In this document: positions 1 through 8,225 of the stretch, one piece after another
Layout: every line of letters begins with the position of its first letter
How positions within the stretch are numbered: the stretch's first letter is position 1
Origin: Caldilineaceae bacterium
GTDB taxonomy: Bacteria; Chloroflexota; Anaerolineae; Caldilineales; Caldilineaceae
Reading direction: 5' to 3'
Assembly: GCA_026645575.1 (NCBI GenBank)
Contig: JAPKMW010000098.1
Location: 1 to 44,806 of the forward strand
Length of the DNA stretch: 44,806 nucleotides
Position numbers and translations under genes: made by a program
The notes under the pieces: generated by a model
Databases searched by the model: none
What the model saw: the letters and a program-made list of their open reading frames with translations, nothing else
What the model was told of the DNA's origin: nothing

Positions 1-57
1 AACCATTTTCCATGAGTTACATCATTTTGTTTAATTCTCCCCTATCCCAATTTCTGG

Positions 58-1626
58 ATGGATACTAAGGGAATTTCCATTTTTAGCGTCAAAGCTCGTG
101 ACCTGGGCGAGAGCGACCCTGCCACCGATCTCTTTGTGGTGCAGGCGCTCTTTGCGACGCTCTCTAATGTCAATTTTGATGAAGCGCGCTTTGTCGGCTT
201 GATCCAAGAAGCCTTTGCCCGCCGCGACATGCTACGGGAGCGCTTTTACACCCTCTATGAAGAACGCTATGGTCGCCCCTTTACCCAACCCTTGCCCGAA
301 ATGGCGACCTGGTATTACCTCACCGGCGATCAGGCTGAATTTGTGCAGAAGGGCGCCACTGTCGGCATCATGGCCGAGCCGAACTTGAACGAGGATCTCC
401 GTTCTTTGCGCGAATTACTCATTTACGGTCTCAAGGGCTTGGCGGCCTACAGCGACCATATCGCCATGTTTGACGAATTGCGCATCGACCTCTGCGCCTT
501 TGTGCAGGAAGCGCTCGCCTACACCGCGCAAGCCACGCTCGATGCCGATCAACTGATTGCGCTCTCGATGACCTGTGGCAAGATTGGTGTCGATGCCATG
601 GCAGCGCTCGACCAACAGCACACGGGACGCTACGGCCACCCCGAACCGACACAGGTAAATCTGGGTGTGGTCGATGGCCCGGCCATTCTTATCAGCGGCC
701 ACGACCTGCGTGACCTGGAGGATCTGCTGGAGCAAACCGCCGGCACGGGGATCAACGTCTACACCCACGGCGAGCTATTGCCGGCGCATGGCTACCCGTT
801 CTTCAAAAAGTACCCGCATCTGGTCGGCAACTATGGCAATGCGTGGTGGCAACAGCAGAAAGAGTTTGCCGCCTTTAACGGCCCGATTGTCATGACCACC
901 AACTGCATCCAAAAGCCAACGGCCAAATACGCCGACCGTATCTTCACTACCGGCATGGTTGGCTGGCCGGAGACACAGCATATTGGCGAACGACCCTTGG
1001 GTGGGCGTAAGGATTTCAGCGCTGTGATCGACTGCGCACTGCGCTGTCCGTCGCCGACCCCGTTGGAAGCAGGAACGATCACCGTCGGTTTTGCCCGCCA
1101 GGCCATTCTCGACCGGGCCGATGTCGTGGTCAATGCCATTCAGAGCGGCGCCATCAAGCGTTTTGTCGTCATGGCCGGTTGTGACGGGCGACAGAAGGAG
1201 CGTCACTATTACACCGACCTGGCGCTGTCACTCCCGCAGGATCATGTGATCCTGACGGCGGGTTGCGCCAAGTATCGCTACAACAAGCTCAACCTGGGTG
1301 ACATTGGTGGCATTCCGCGGGTGCTGGATGCCGGGCAATGCAATGATTCCTATTCATTGATTGCCGTGGCGCTCAAACTGGCCGAGGTCTTTGGCGCCGA
1401 GAGTGTCAATGATCTGCCGATTGCCTACGACATTGCCTGGTATGAACAGAAGGCGGTATTGGTGCTGCTCTCGCTGCTCTACCTCAACGTCAAACAGATC
1501 CGCTTGGGGCCGACCCTGCCCGCGTTCCTCACGCCGAATGTGATTAAGTTTTTGGTGGAAAAATTTGAACTGAAGTCGATTGGGACTGTTGAGGAAGATC
1601 TGGCCTTGATTGCTGTGGGTGCGTAG
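58..1626 (+). CDS. hcp: Hybrid-cluster protein (hydroxylamine reductase / Hcp), N-terminally short
   Basis: Hcp proteins carry a 4Fe-2O-2S hybrid cluster and are linked to hydroxylamine and nitric-oxide detoxification. All expected hybrid-cluster ligands are visible: His215 (SGHDL), Glu239 (THGELLP), Cys283 (TTNC), Cys375 (MAGCDGR), Cys403 (TAGCAKYRYNK), Cys428 (DAGQCNDSYS) and Glu463 (WYEQKAV). Family members run to about 550 residues and begin with a Cys-rich segment (MFCxQC...) that binds a second Fe-S cluster. Here the protein starts at what is normally about residue 38 (KGISIFSVKAR), so that segment is absent. The frame is closed by TGA at 13-15, and no frame of bases 1-57 encodes a C-x2-C motif. 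No Shine-Dalgarno precedes the ATG at 58. The body of the gene is intact, so it is either a 5'-truncated copy or a divergent short form. The family assignment is sure; functionality is not. Confidence 0.85.
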   Translation: MDTKGISIFSVKARDLGESDPATDLFVVQALFATLSNVNFDEARFVGLIQEAFARRDMLRERFYTLYEERYGRPFTQPLPEMATWYYLTGDQAEFVQKGATVGIMAEPNLNEDLRSLRELLIYGLKGLAAYSDHIAMFDELRIDLCAFVQEALAYTAQATLDADQLIALSMTCGKIGVDAMAALDQQHTGRYGHPEPTQVNLGVVDGPAILISGHDLRDLEDLLEQTAGTGINVYTHGELLPAHGYPFFKKYPHLVGNYGNAWWQQQKEFAAFNGPIVMTTNCIQKPTAKYADRIFTTGMVGWPETQHIGERPLGGRKDFSAVIDCALRCPSPTPLEAGTITVGFARQAILDRADVVVNAIQSGAIKRFVVMAGCDGRQKERHYYTDLALSLPQDHVILTAGCAKYRYNKLNLGDIGGIPRVLDAGQCNDSYSLIAVALKLAEVFGAESVNDLPIAYDIAWYEQKAVLVLLSLLYLNVKQIRLGPTLPAFLTPNVIKFLVEKFELKSIGTVEEDLALIAVGA

Positions 1627-1632
1627 GATAGG

Positions 1633-1700
1633 AGAGATTGAGAGATAAAGAGATTCAGTAGCTGTAATCTCTCAATCTCTTTATCTCTCAATCTCTTTAT
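1633..1700. repeat. Inverted heptamer-repeat island between hcp and lspA
   Basis: A perfect 23 bp inverted repeat (1633-1655 and 1674-1696) is built from GAGATTGA / AGAGATAA-type units, with a short loop and one extra unit at 1666-1673. It lies between the convergent hcp and lspA genes. The lspA stop codon (TAA, 1699-1697) is inside the right arm. The arms could act as a bidirectional terminator, but the same repeat type recurs at 14382, 22377 and 33623 in this window, so it is a dispersed repeat. Confidence 0.8.
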
Positions 1701-2191
1701 CTCTCTTGCTGACTACGTAGCGTGGTTAGCAACATCAGCCCGACGCCGGTCATAATTGCCATATCGGCTACATTAAAGACGCCAGTGCGGAGCCAGGGAA
1801 AACCCACCTGCATAAAATCGACCACCCGCCCGTCATGCACAATGCGGTCGATCAAGTTGCCCAGCCCGCCACCGATGACCAGGGCGATGGCAAGGCTCAC
1901 CAGGAAGGGGGTCTGCTGCAAATAACGCAGGGCAAAGACGCCGACGCCAGCCAATAACAAGGCCGCCATCACCACAAAAATCCAAAAGCGTGCGCCATCG
2001 GGTAGCGTCGCGCCCAAACTGAGGAACGCACCCGGATTTTCGGCATAGACAAAACGGAAAAGCCCGCCGGCATATTCTTGCACCGGTGCGGTCGCCAGGG
2101 TCTGGCGCGCCACGAATTTGGTCGCCTGGTCACAGCCGACACAGGAGATGAGAACAAAGAGTAGAATCAGGATGCGATTAATCTTTGGCAT
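1697..2191 (-). CDS. lspA: Lipoprotein signal peptidase (signal peptidase II)
   Basis: LspA is an inner-membrane aspartyl protease that removes the signal peptide of prolipoproteins after the lipobox Cys has been lipidated. The 164-residue length is typical. The sequence shows an N-terminal membrane segment ending in DQATK (21-25), the ENPGAF motif (51-56), and the two catalytic aspartates Asp125 in GRVVDF and Asp143 in FNVADMAI. The conserved GNLIDR box is at 111-116. Four hydrophobic segments are visible. The gene stands alone, convergent with hcp. Its ATG has only a weak purine-rich stretch upstream. Its last codons read into a repeat island, so the C-terminal tail (LRSQQER) may vary between strains. 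Confidence 0.95.
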   Translation of the reverse strand: MPKINRILILLFVLISCVGCDQATKFVARQTLATAPVQEYAGGLFRFVYAENPGAFLSLGATLPDGARFWIFVVMAALLLAGVGVFALRYLQQTPFLVSLAIALVIGGGLGNLIDRIVHDGRVVDFMQVGFPWLRTGVFNVADMAIMTGVGLMLLTTLRSQQER

Positions 2192-2247
2192 AGGTGTAAT
2201 TCTTCTTTCAGGTGTATTGTTGAGAATGCTGTTGGCTCTACAACAAA

Positions 2248-2583
2248 TTATCCACGATTGACCCGAATCAACTCGCCGGCCAAAGAGGGATATGTTTCAA
2301 GTGCAGCATGGATTCGCCGTGCTTGCCCAGCAAAGTTCAAATCTGCTGTACAGATGATGATACCACTATGGTTGGATGACTGTTTATGTAAAAGGCGGAA
2401 ATCTTTGCGGTTAATGGTCAAAACGGCACGCCCATGCGCGTGAGCAAAGGCGAGCACTTGATCGTCTGGAATCTCTTGATTGGCACGACCAGTTTCCTGA
2501 ACGGTTACGACATCGTGTCCCAGTCGGCGTAATTCTGAAACGACTGGTAGCGGGAAATTCTCATTGGAGTATAAACGCGCCAT
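2248..2583 (-). CDS. DUF5615 PIN-like toxin
   Basis: A 111-residue protein of the DUF5615 (PIN-like) family, usually the toxin of a type II toxin-antitoxin pair with a DUF433 partner and predicted to be an RNase. The family pattern is clear: an acidic N-terminal motif with Glu and Asn (SNENFP, 6-11), RRLGHDV (19-25), a conserved acidic residue in VQETGRAN, Asp in PDDQVLAFA, and the LTINRKDFRLL block near residues 55-65, where members usually read LTxDxDF. In this copy the first Asp of that block is Asn (TINRKDF), which could weaken metal binding. It starts 2 nt after the stop of the upstream DUF433 gene, so the two are translationally linked. RNase activity is inferred from the family only. 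Confidence 0.85.
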   Translation of the reverse strand: MARLYSNENFPLPVVSELRRLGHDVVTVQETGRANQEIPDDQVLAFAHAHGRAVLTINRKDFRLLHKQSSNHSGIIICTADLNFAGQARRIHAALETYPSLAGELIRVNRG

Positions 2584-2585
2584 TG

Positions 2586-2915
2586 TTATGCCGCTTCGTT
2601 TTCATGAATTTCTTGTTCGATTTCTTGTGTATGGGCACGGTAGTAATTCCAAGCATTGGTTAAATTTTCCGCACTTAACGTGGGATAGGCGCTCAATAAC
2701 GCTGCGTCGTTAGCGCCAAGCTTTTTATATTCAACCAGCGTCCAAACGGGAATTCTTGTCCCAGCAATGCGTGCTGAACCGCCACAAATGCCAGGTGTGC
2801 GTTCAATCCCAGGTGAATCATCACTTAGCTCCTGGGCAATTCGTTGGAGTAAACGCAACTTCTCCTGGTAAGTCATCGCTGGTAGCAGTTCTTGCACCTG
2901 TTCCAACACAGTCAT
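2586..2915 (-). CDS. DUF433 antitoxin
   Basis: A 109-residue DUF433 protein, a helix-turn-helix-like antitoxin usually encoded just upstream of a DUF5615 toxin. The diagnostic block GICGGSARIAGTRIPV (about residues 42-57) is followed by KKLGAND, SAYPTLSAENLTNAWNYY and a short acidic tail (EIEQEIHENEAA), as in the family. The N-terminal 35 residues form a separate helix (VQELLPAMTYQEKLRLLQRI). It is the first gene of a two-gene operon, 2 nt ahead of the toxin. A GGGGAG ribosome-binding site lies 9 nt before the ATG, and an extended -10 box lies 45 nt upstream. Antitoxins of this kind commonly autoregulate; no clear operator palindrome is visible here. Confidence 0.88.
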   Translation of the reverse strand: MTVLEQVQELLPAMTYQEKLRLLQRIAQELSDDSPGIERTPGICGGSARIAGTRIPVWTLVEYKKLGANDAALLSAYPTLSAENLTNAWNYYRAHTQEIEQEIHENEAA

Positions 2916-2959
2916 GAATCGTTACTCCCCAGTCGTTTCTCAAGACATCATCTGCTACC

Positions 2960-2968
2960 ATTATAACA
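2960..2968 (-). promoter_or_regulatory. Extended -10 promoter for the DUF433/DUF5615 operon
   Basis: On the minus strand TGTTATAAT (2968-2960) is a perfect extended -10 element (TGnTATAAT), 45 nt upstream of the DUF433 ATG. No good -35 hexamer lies 16-18 nt upstream, which fits an extended -10 class promoter. Confidence 0.6.
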
Positions 2969-3009
2969 GATGCGCTGACAATTTGCGAGTAAGTACATTG
3001 GCTTAAGTT

Positions 3010-3537
3010 CTAAGTGTACACTGCTAATCTCCTTACCATCTCCGCCCGATCTCCATCGCCCAGTTCACTCAGCAGGCTGGGAAAGTCGAGTGGCTGGCGA
3101 CTGAAGACAATCTTACCCTCCTGGCGCGGCCACTCCGCCGGTGCGCGGTCCCAGGCTAGTTCGATGCCGTTGAAATCGGGGTCATGGAGATAGATCGCCT
3201 CGTGGGTGCCGTGGTCGGAGGCGCCGTCGATGCCCCATCCGCCTTCCAACAACCGCACTAGGGCCACGGCTAAGTCGCGGCGGGTCGGATAGTTGATGGC
3301 AAAGTGATAGAGACCAGTGGTGCCGGGCGCCGGCGGGGAACCATCCTTGCTCTCCCAGGTGTTCAGCCCCAGGTGATGATGATAGCCGCCGGCAGAGAGA
3401 AAGGCGGCTGTACCAAAATTCATGAGCAGATCAAAGCCGATCAGGTCGCGATAGAAGCGGATCGCCCGCTCCAGATTAGCCACTTTGAGATGAACGTGGC
3501 CGATACGCGTCTCTGCGGGAATGGCGGCGGCTGTCAT
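3010..3537 (-). CDS. VOC-family (glyoxalase / extradiol dioxygenase-like) protein
   Basis: A 175-residue vicinal-oxygen-chelate protein resembling the catechol-2,3-dioxygenase/glyoxalase branch (CatE-like). Two beta-alpha-beta-beta-beta modules are visible: IGHVHLKVANLERAIRFYRDLIGF, then LYHFAINYPTRRDLAVALVRL and AIYLHDPDFNGIELAWD. The likely metal ligands are His in GHVHL, His in LYHFAI and Glu in GIELAWD. The substrate cannot be told from sequence. The ATG at 3537 is chosen because AAGGAG lies 6 nt ahead. An in-frame GTG at 3558 overlapping the preceding gene's stop would add seven residues but has no ribosome site. It is the last gene of a minus-strand run behind an aminotransferase and a cation exporter. 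Confidence 0.88.
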   Translation of the reverse strand: MTAAAIPAETRIGHVHLKVANLERAIRFYRDLIGFDLLMNFGTAAFLSAGGYHHHLGLNTWESKDGSPPAPGTTGLYHFAINYPTRRDLAVALVRLLEGGWGIDGASDHGTHEAIYLHDPDFNGIELAWDRAPAEWPRQEGKIVFSRQPLDFPSLLSELGDGDRAEMVRRLAVYT

Positions 3538-3554
3538 AGTAAACTCCTTTTTGT

Positions 3555-4472
3555 TCACCTTGGTAGGGGGCGTGACAAATCCGGCGGTTCAACGTGAATT
3601 AATACTTTGGTGAAGAGCGGGTTCGCCCGGCGAATCGCATCTTGCACCTGATGGGCGACGACATGGGCAGCACTGACGGTCATGCTGCCAGCGACAATGA
3701 CATCCAAATCAACATAATAATCAAAGCCCATTTTGCGGACATGGCATTTGTGGGTGCCAAGCACCCCTTCGACGCGTCGCGCCGCCGCGCGCACTTCTTC
3801 TTCTAACTTTGGATCAGGCGCAGCGTCGGTCAACTCGGCCAACGCTGGTCGGAACAGATTATAGGCGTTAAAGCCAATAATCCACGAGGCAAAGAGCGCC
3901 GCCCAATCGTCGGCGCTTTCATAGCCTGGCCCCCCCAGGAGCGCAATGCTGATGCCGATAAAGGCCGCCACCGAGGTAATGGCGTCGCTGCGATGATGCC
4001 AGGCGTCGCTCTTGACCGCAGTGCTGCTGGTGGCGTTGCCCACCCGAAAGACATAGCGAAAAAGCAGCTCTTTGGTGAGAATCACCAGCACCAGCACCAC
4101 CAGCGTAAAAGGTGCGGGAGCATGGTGGGGCGTCCGAATTTCGCGGACGCTTTCAATAGCAATCCCCACCGCTGCCCCCAGGAGCGCCAGCGCCACGGCC
4201 ACGGCTGCCAACGGTTCCGCTTTGCCATGACCGTATGGATGATTGGCGTCCGGCGGCAGGATCGAGATGCGCAACCCCGCCCAGACAATGATTGAACTGA
4301 CCACATCCAAGGTCGATTCGACGGCGTCGGCGATCAAGGCATAGGAATTGCCCAGCACGCCCGCCGTCCCCTTGATGATGGCGAGGGCCAGATTGACGCC
4401 AATGCCCACCACCGTCGAGCGCATCCCTTGGGCGGCCAGGGTTGCGCGTTCACTCTGCCCTCTACTGCTCAT
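3555..4472 (-). CDS. Cation diffusion facilitator (CDF) family transporter
   Basis: A 305-residue membrane protein of the CDF family, proton-coupled exporters of Zn2+, Mn2+, Fe2+ or related ions. Six hydrophobic segments are followed by a cytoplasmic domain of about 90 residues (KLEEEVRAAARRVEGVLGTHKCHVRKMGFDYYVDLDV..., shown in part), as in ZT-dimer proteins. Metal-site residues are visible in TM2 (ADAVESTLD) and TM5 (SDAWHHRSDA, giving H-x3-D). The HPYGHGKAE loop between TM2 and TM3 is a family signature. The ATG at 4472 is preceded by GAGG at 8 nt; a GTG directly before it abuts the TAG of the upstream aminotransferase. Ion specificity is not predictable from these motifs. Confidence 0.92.
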   Translation of the reverse strand: MSSRGQSERATLAAQGMRSTVVGIGVNLALAIIKGTAGVLGNSYALIADAVESTLDVVSSIIVWAGLRISILPPDANHPYGHGKAEPLAAVAVALALLGAAVGIAIESVREIRTPHHAPAPFTLVVLVLVILTKELLFRYVFRVGNATSSTAVKSDAWHHRSDAITSVAAFIGISIALLGGPGYESADDWAALFASWIIGFNAYNLFRPALAELTDAAPDPKLEEEVRAAARRVEGVLGTHKCHVRKMGFDYYVDLDVIVAGSMTVSAAHVVAHQVQDAIRRANPLFTKVLIHVEPPDLSRPLPR

Positions 4473-4475
4473 CAC

Positions 4476-5669
4476 CTATGCCTCGAAATATTCCTTCAGC
4501 CGGACTAAGCCGGTCTTAATATCTTCCACAGTAATACCCGAATAGGCCAACCGAATGTAATGACTTTTCTCGCCTGTCAGCGGGCGACCAAAGTGCTTGC
4601 GCGTGCAGAAGGAGACATCGGTGTTGGTCAGCGCCTCGGTCATCAACTGGTTTACATCGGTAAAGCCCTTGCGTTCCATGATCTGGGTTACATTGGGGAA
4701 GAGGTAAAAGGTGCTGTCGGGTTTGGCAATCGTCACACCCTTGATCGCCTGCAAACCGGCCACCGCCGCATCGCGCCGCTCCATCAAGGTTTCGACAATC
4801 GCATCGGGACCAGTGGTGTCGCCGGGAATGGCTTCGACCATCGCGCGCTGGACAAAGTGGGGCGAGCAGGATTCGACGTTGGTATTGAGCTTATTGATGA
4901 CGTTGATGACTTCTTTCGGCCCAATCGCCGCGCCCAAGCGCCAGCCGGTCATGGCAAAGCGTTTGGAGCAGGTATAGAGGATCACTGTGCGCTCCTGCAT
5001 CCCCGGAATATTGACAATCGACTCCGCTTTGCCACTGTAAATAATCTCATGGTAGGCGTCATCGCTCATCACCCAGAGGTCATGCTTGATCGCCAGTTCA
5101 GCCAGTTCCTCCATCTCCTGGCGGGTGGACTGGGCGCCGGTCGGGTTCTGGTAGTTGTTGTAGATCAGCGCCTTGGTGCGGGGCGTAATCGAGCGCTTGA
5201 TGGCCTCCATGTCCAGCGCAAAACCGGTTGCAGTTTCAATATAGCCATACGGCACCGCCACGCCGCCCAAATATTCAATTTGCGACTCATAGATCGGATA
5301 GCCAGGATTGGGGTACAGCACCTCATCGCCGGGGTTCATCACCGCCGCGATAAACTTGCCGATGACCGGCTTTCCGCCCGGTTGCACCGAAACATTGTCG
5401 GCGCTATAGCTCACACCGCGCTTGCTGCCCACATCGGCGGCCAGCACCGCCCGCAATTCGGGAATGCCGGCGGCGGGACAGTAGCCGGTGTAGCCATCTT
5501 TGATCGCTTTGTAAGTCGCCTCGACAATGTTGGCCGGGGTGGGAATGTTCATATCGCCCAGGTGAAAGGGGTAGACGCGATGGCCCTTCGCGGCCCAAGC
5601 CGCGGCTGCACCGGAGACGGCAAAAGCGGTTTCGGTGCCCAGTTTGTCCAGTTGTGTTGCCAGTTGCAT
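4476..5669 (-). CDS. PLP-dependent class I/II aminotransferase (aspartate-aminotransferase-like)
   Basis: A fold-type I aminotransferase of 397 residues. Landmarks are the YCPAAGIPELR substrate loop, the cofactor-stacking region NPGYPIYESQIEYLGG, the YNNYQNPTGA motif (Asn contacting PLP), SDDAYHEI (Asp paired with the pyridine nitrogen) and TCSKRFAMTGWRLG with the Schiff-base lysine. C-terminal KSHYIRLAYSG supplies the carboxylate-binding Arg. It most resembles aspartate/aromatic aminotransferases, but the amino donor is not determined. The ATG at 5669 is chosen because GAGGAAGC precedes it; ATGs at 5711 and 5702 are in frame but have no ribosome site. It is first in a tight operon with a CDF exporter and a VOC protein, a combination with no obvious shared pathway. 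Confidence 0.9.
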   Translation of the reverse strand: MQLATQLDKLGTETAFAVSGAAAAWAAKGHRVYPFHLGDMNIPTPANIVEATYKAIKDGYTGYCPAAGIPELRAVLAADVGSKRGVSYSADNVSVQPGGKPVIGKFIAAVMNPGDEVLYPNPGYPIYESQIEYLGGVAVPYGYIETATGFALDMEAIKRSITPRTKALIYNNYQNPTGAQSTRQEMEELAELAIKHDLWVMSDDAYHEIIYSGKAESIVNIPGMQERTVILYTCSKRFAMTGWRLGAAIGPKEVINVINKLNTNVESCSPHFVQRAMVEAIPGDTTGPDAIVETLMERRDAAVAGLQAIKGVTIAKPDSTFYLFPNVTQIMERKGFTDVNQLMTEALTNTDVSFCTRKHFGRPLTGEKSHYIRLAYSGITVEDIKTGLVRLKEYFEA

Positions 5670-5747
5670 AAGCTTCCTCGGTTCTGTTGCTGATGTTTCC
5701 ATGACGTGCATGAGGCGTCAGGTATGCGAATGATGGGAATTGCCTTC

Positions 5748-5781
5748 ATTATATACCAGACGTTTGGATTGCGGAATCCAA
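5748..5781 (-). promoter_or_regulatory. Promoter and palindrome upstream of the aminotransferase operon
   Basis: On the minus strand a TATAAT -10 hexamer occupies 5753-5748. Immediately upstream, over the expected -35 region, is a perfect 7 bp inverted repeat with a 4 bp spacer (TTGGATT at 5764-5770, AATCCAA at 5775-5781). It is placed like an operator. No strong -35 hexamer is present, which fits dependence on a bound regulator. The regulator is unknown. Confidence 0.5.
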
Positions 5782-6018
5782 GGTGGCAGAGTGTAGCCTA
5801 CCGATTGCCTACGCGCAGGGTAAGCGACCATACGTCACGCTGTTGTCAGCGGTTGACAGGAGCCTCTCAACGGCGGAACCGCCCCAATCCCGTAAAGCAC
5901 ACTGACAGGAACCATGCTACCCTGTACCCGTTCGCGCCACAGCGTGACTATACCATTTCATGGTTTCCTAATCGGATCATTCTACAAACTCAGGGTTCCC
6001 CCAAGAAAGAGGAGGGAT
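5782..6018. other. Intergenic leader upstream of the metalloprotease
   Basis: About 240 bases between the divergent aminotransferase promoter and the protease ATG. It contains a short GGCGG-AA-CCGCC stem (5872-5883) and two TTGWCAG words at 5843 and 5853. No convincing sigma70 promoter in the plus direction was found. An open frame overlaps the region but has no coding features. Confidence 0.4.
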
Positions 6019-8169
6019 ATGCACAAACGTTCTTTGCCACTGGCAAAATTACTGCTCACTCTCCTGGTCTTTACATTACTCTCTTCATCGCAACTGACCG
6101 GAGAGGCTACCGCCGCGCCTACGGGGCAACAGGTGGGGTCCACCACGGATACGGGTCTCTTTATGCCTGTCGCTGCGGAAAGCGCAACCATGCTCGTCCG
6201 GCAAGACACCGCCGACAGCAAGATCATTGTCGAACGTGCCCGCACAGTACAGATCGACTTTGCCCAACTCGGTGTGGCGAGCCGTGCGGACGGCGCCCTG
6301 CGAGCAGCAGGCAGCCAACCGTTACAACTCAATCTCTTTACCGATCTGATGTTGACGGCGCAGGTGGACCGGGTGGAGTCCAATCCCAGTGGCGGCGGCT
6401 ATGTCTGGATTGGTAAGGTAGTCGAACAGCCTGATAGCATTGTGCAACTGGTTGTCAAGGACGGGCTGCTGGCGGCGGACATCCAGCTCCCTGGCGTCCC
6501 CAGCGCCCACGGCGCACAGATTGGCGCTGTCTACCAAGTCCGTCCCCTGACGGCTGGTCTCCATCTAGTGCGTCAGGTCAGGATGCTGGAAAGCGATCAT
6601 GCCAAACCCGACTTTCTGCCGCCGGCGCCGGTTGAGCCGGCGCCGGCGGCCGCACCCCAAGCCGATGATGGTTCAGTGATCGACGTGTTGGTTGCTTACA
6701 CGCCACGCGCCCGCACGGCGGCCGGCAGCACAGCCGCCATGGTATTGGACATTGACGCCGCCGTCGCGCTGACCAATCAAGCCTACGCCAACAGCGGCAT
6801 CAACCAGCGGATTCGCCTGGTGCGCACAGTCGAGCTGAATTATGTGGAAAGTAGCATGTCCACTGATCTGAATCGGATCACCCGCAAAACCGATGGCTTT
6901 ATGGACGAAATTCATACGCTGCGCAACGAAGCCGCCGCCGACATCGTCACGTTGATTGTCGATACTAACGAATCGTACGCGGGCATTGCCTGGATCTTGC
7001 AGGGGTTGCAACCTTCGTTTGAAGCCAGTGCCTTTAATGTGATGGACATCTGCTGCGTTGCCAGCGGCTTTGTCTTTGCTCATGAATTGGGCCATAACAT
7101 GGGAGCCGGTCACGATTGGTATGTTGATGACGAACCGGGCGCCTTTACCTACAGTCATGGCTACGTCGAGCCGGCCTGTAGCTTCCGCACCGTGATGGCC
7201 TATGGCAGCGAATGTTCCTCGGTGGCGCGGGTTGCCCACTTTGCCAACCCCGATATCGCCTATCAAGGCAAGGCCACGGGGGTGCGCCCTGGTACAAGCT
7301 TGAATTGCACGGCCGGCAATCGCAACAATCCGTCCTGCGACGCCGATGTGCGCCTTACCTTTAATAACACCGCGTTGATTGTAGCAAATTTTCGCCAGAG
7401 CAATAGCCAGCAACCGACCCCGACCGTTGCGCCCCCGACCAACACCCCAGTCGTGCCGACCGCGACCCCTGTGCCGCCGACGGCAACGGCGTCGCCGACG
7501 GTCACCAGCCAACCACCGGCCGATACGCCCGCGCCGACAACAACCCCGCTCGCTCTAACCAATACGCCGGCGCCCCCAACTAACACGCCTGGTTCGATAA
7601 GCTCGCCGACCCCTGGCTTAACCCCGGCGCCGACCCAAACGGTTGGCCCAACGCCCACCTGTCCCACAGCCACCCCCACGCCACCGGCCACCGGTCCAAC
7701 TTTGGAGATTAGCGGCGGTCCCAATAGCGGAGCGCCTGGCAGCTACTTCATGGTGATCGGACAACGCTTCCCGCCGAATACGACGCTCACGCTCTATATC
7801 AACAACCGGGGCATCGGCCAAATTCCGACTGACGGCAACGGCACATTTGTTGTCGCCTTGATCACCCTGCCCACAACGCCTGCTGGTTCCTATCGTCTAT
7901 CGACCGATCCTGAATACGCTGCCGCCGTTACGATTACTGTTGACCCGACGGCCACGGTGAACAAGCCTGACCCCAACGGGCCATCCTTGACCGTGCCGGC
8001 AGAAATCGCACCGGCCACCTTGCTCTACCTGCCGCTCGTCCGCACCGACGGCAAAGGCGCGACGACGGAACTCGTCGGCGATCCCTGCGTCCCATCGCCC
8101 CCCACCGTTACCCCGACGGCGGTCGGCACAGTTCAACAGAATACGCCAACTGCCACGCCGACCCCCTAG
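6019..8169 (+). CDS. Secreted zinc metalloprotease (reprolysin-like, M12 type) with Pro/Thr-rich linker
   Basis: A 716-residue exported protein. A signal peptide covers about residues 1-36 (charged start, long hydrophobic core, ending TAA). A propeptide-like region follows. The catalytic domain begins near VIDVLVAYTPRAR (about 222) and contains HELGHNMGAGHD at 355-366, the HExxHxxGxxHD zinc signature of metzincins, with Glu356 as catalytic base. After the protease comes a long Pro/Thr/Ala linker (about 468-558), an Ig-like domain (about 560-645), the motif LLYLPLV and another Pro/Thr tail. The ATG at 6019 is chosen for the GAGGAGGGAT ribosome site just ahead and because it opens a proper signal peptide. 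LYLPLV resembles the C-terminal motif of two other secreted proteins in this window. Substrate unknown. Confidence 0.9.
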   Translation: MHKRSLPLAKLLLTLLVFTLLSSSQLTGEATAAPTGQQVGSTTDTGLFMPVAAESATMLVRQDTADSKIIVERARTVQIDFAQLGVASRADGALRAAGSQPLQLNLFTDLMLTAQVDRVESNPSGGGYVWIGKVVEQPDSIVQLVVKDGLLAADIQLPGVPSAHGAQIGAVYQVRPLTAGLHLVRQVRMLESDHAKPDFLPPAPVEPAPAAAPQADDGSVIDVLVAYTPRARTAAGSTAAMVLDIDAAVALTNQAYANSGINQRIRLVRTVELNYVESSMSTDLNRITRKTDGFMDEIHTLRNEAAADIVTLIVDTNESYAGIAWILQGLQPSFEASAFNVMDICCVASGFVFAHELGHNMGAGHDWYVDDEPGAFTYSHGYVEPACSFRTVMAYGSECSSVARVAHFANPDIAYQGKATGVRPGTSLNCTAGNRNNPSCDADVRLTFNNTALIVANFRQSNSQQPTPTVAPPTNTPVVPTATPVPPTATASPTVTSQPPADTPAPTTTPLALTNTPAPPTNTPGSISSPTPGLTPAPTQTVGPTPTCPTATPTPPATGPTLEISGGPNSGAPGSYFMVIGQRFPPNTTLTLYINNRGIGQIPTDGNGTFVVALITLPTTPAGSYRLSTDPEYAAAVTITVDPTATVNKPDPNGPSLTVPAEIAPATLLYLPLVRTDGKGATTELVGDPCVPSPPTVTPTAVGTVQQNTPTATPTP

Positions 8170-8225
8170 CCGCCGGGGAATAAACTGACTTTCCCTGCAC
8201 CACCCTCGCCCCGACTCGCCCCTCG

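Noticed and set aside
1633..1700. Possible CRISPR-like array in the heptamer repeat islands
   Set aside because: Units are 7-8 bp with no spacers and no cas genes nearby; they form inverted rather than direct arrays.
4560..5693. Long open frame on the plus strand opposite the aminotransferase (377 codons)
   Set aside because: Its protein is low-complexity and has no motif, while the opposite strand encodes a complete aminotransferase with catalytic residues.
5843..5859. TTGTCAG and TTGACAG upstream of the metalloprotease as a third SARP-like site
   Set aside because: Only two words, spaced 10 bp rather than 11, with no TATGCT at the matching distance.
5706..6416. Open frame overlapping the start of the metalloprotease
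   Set aside because: It would cross the protease signal peptide in another frame and has no ribosome site; the protease frame carries a zinc motif.
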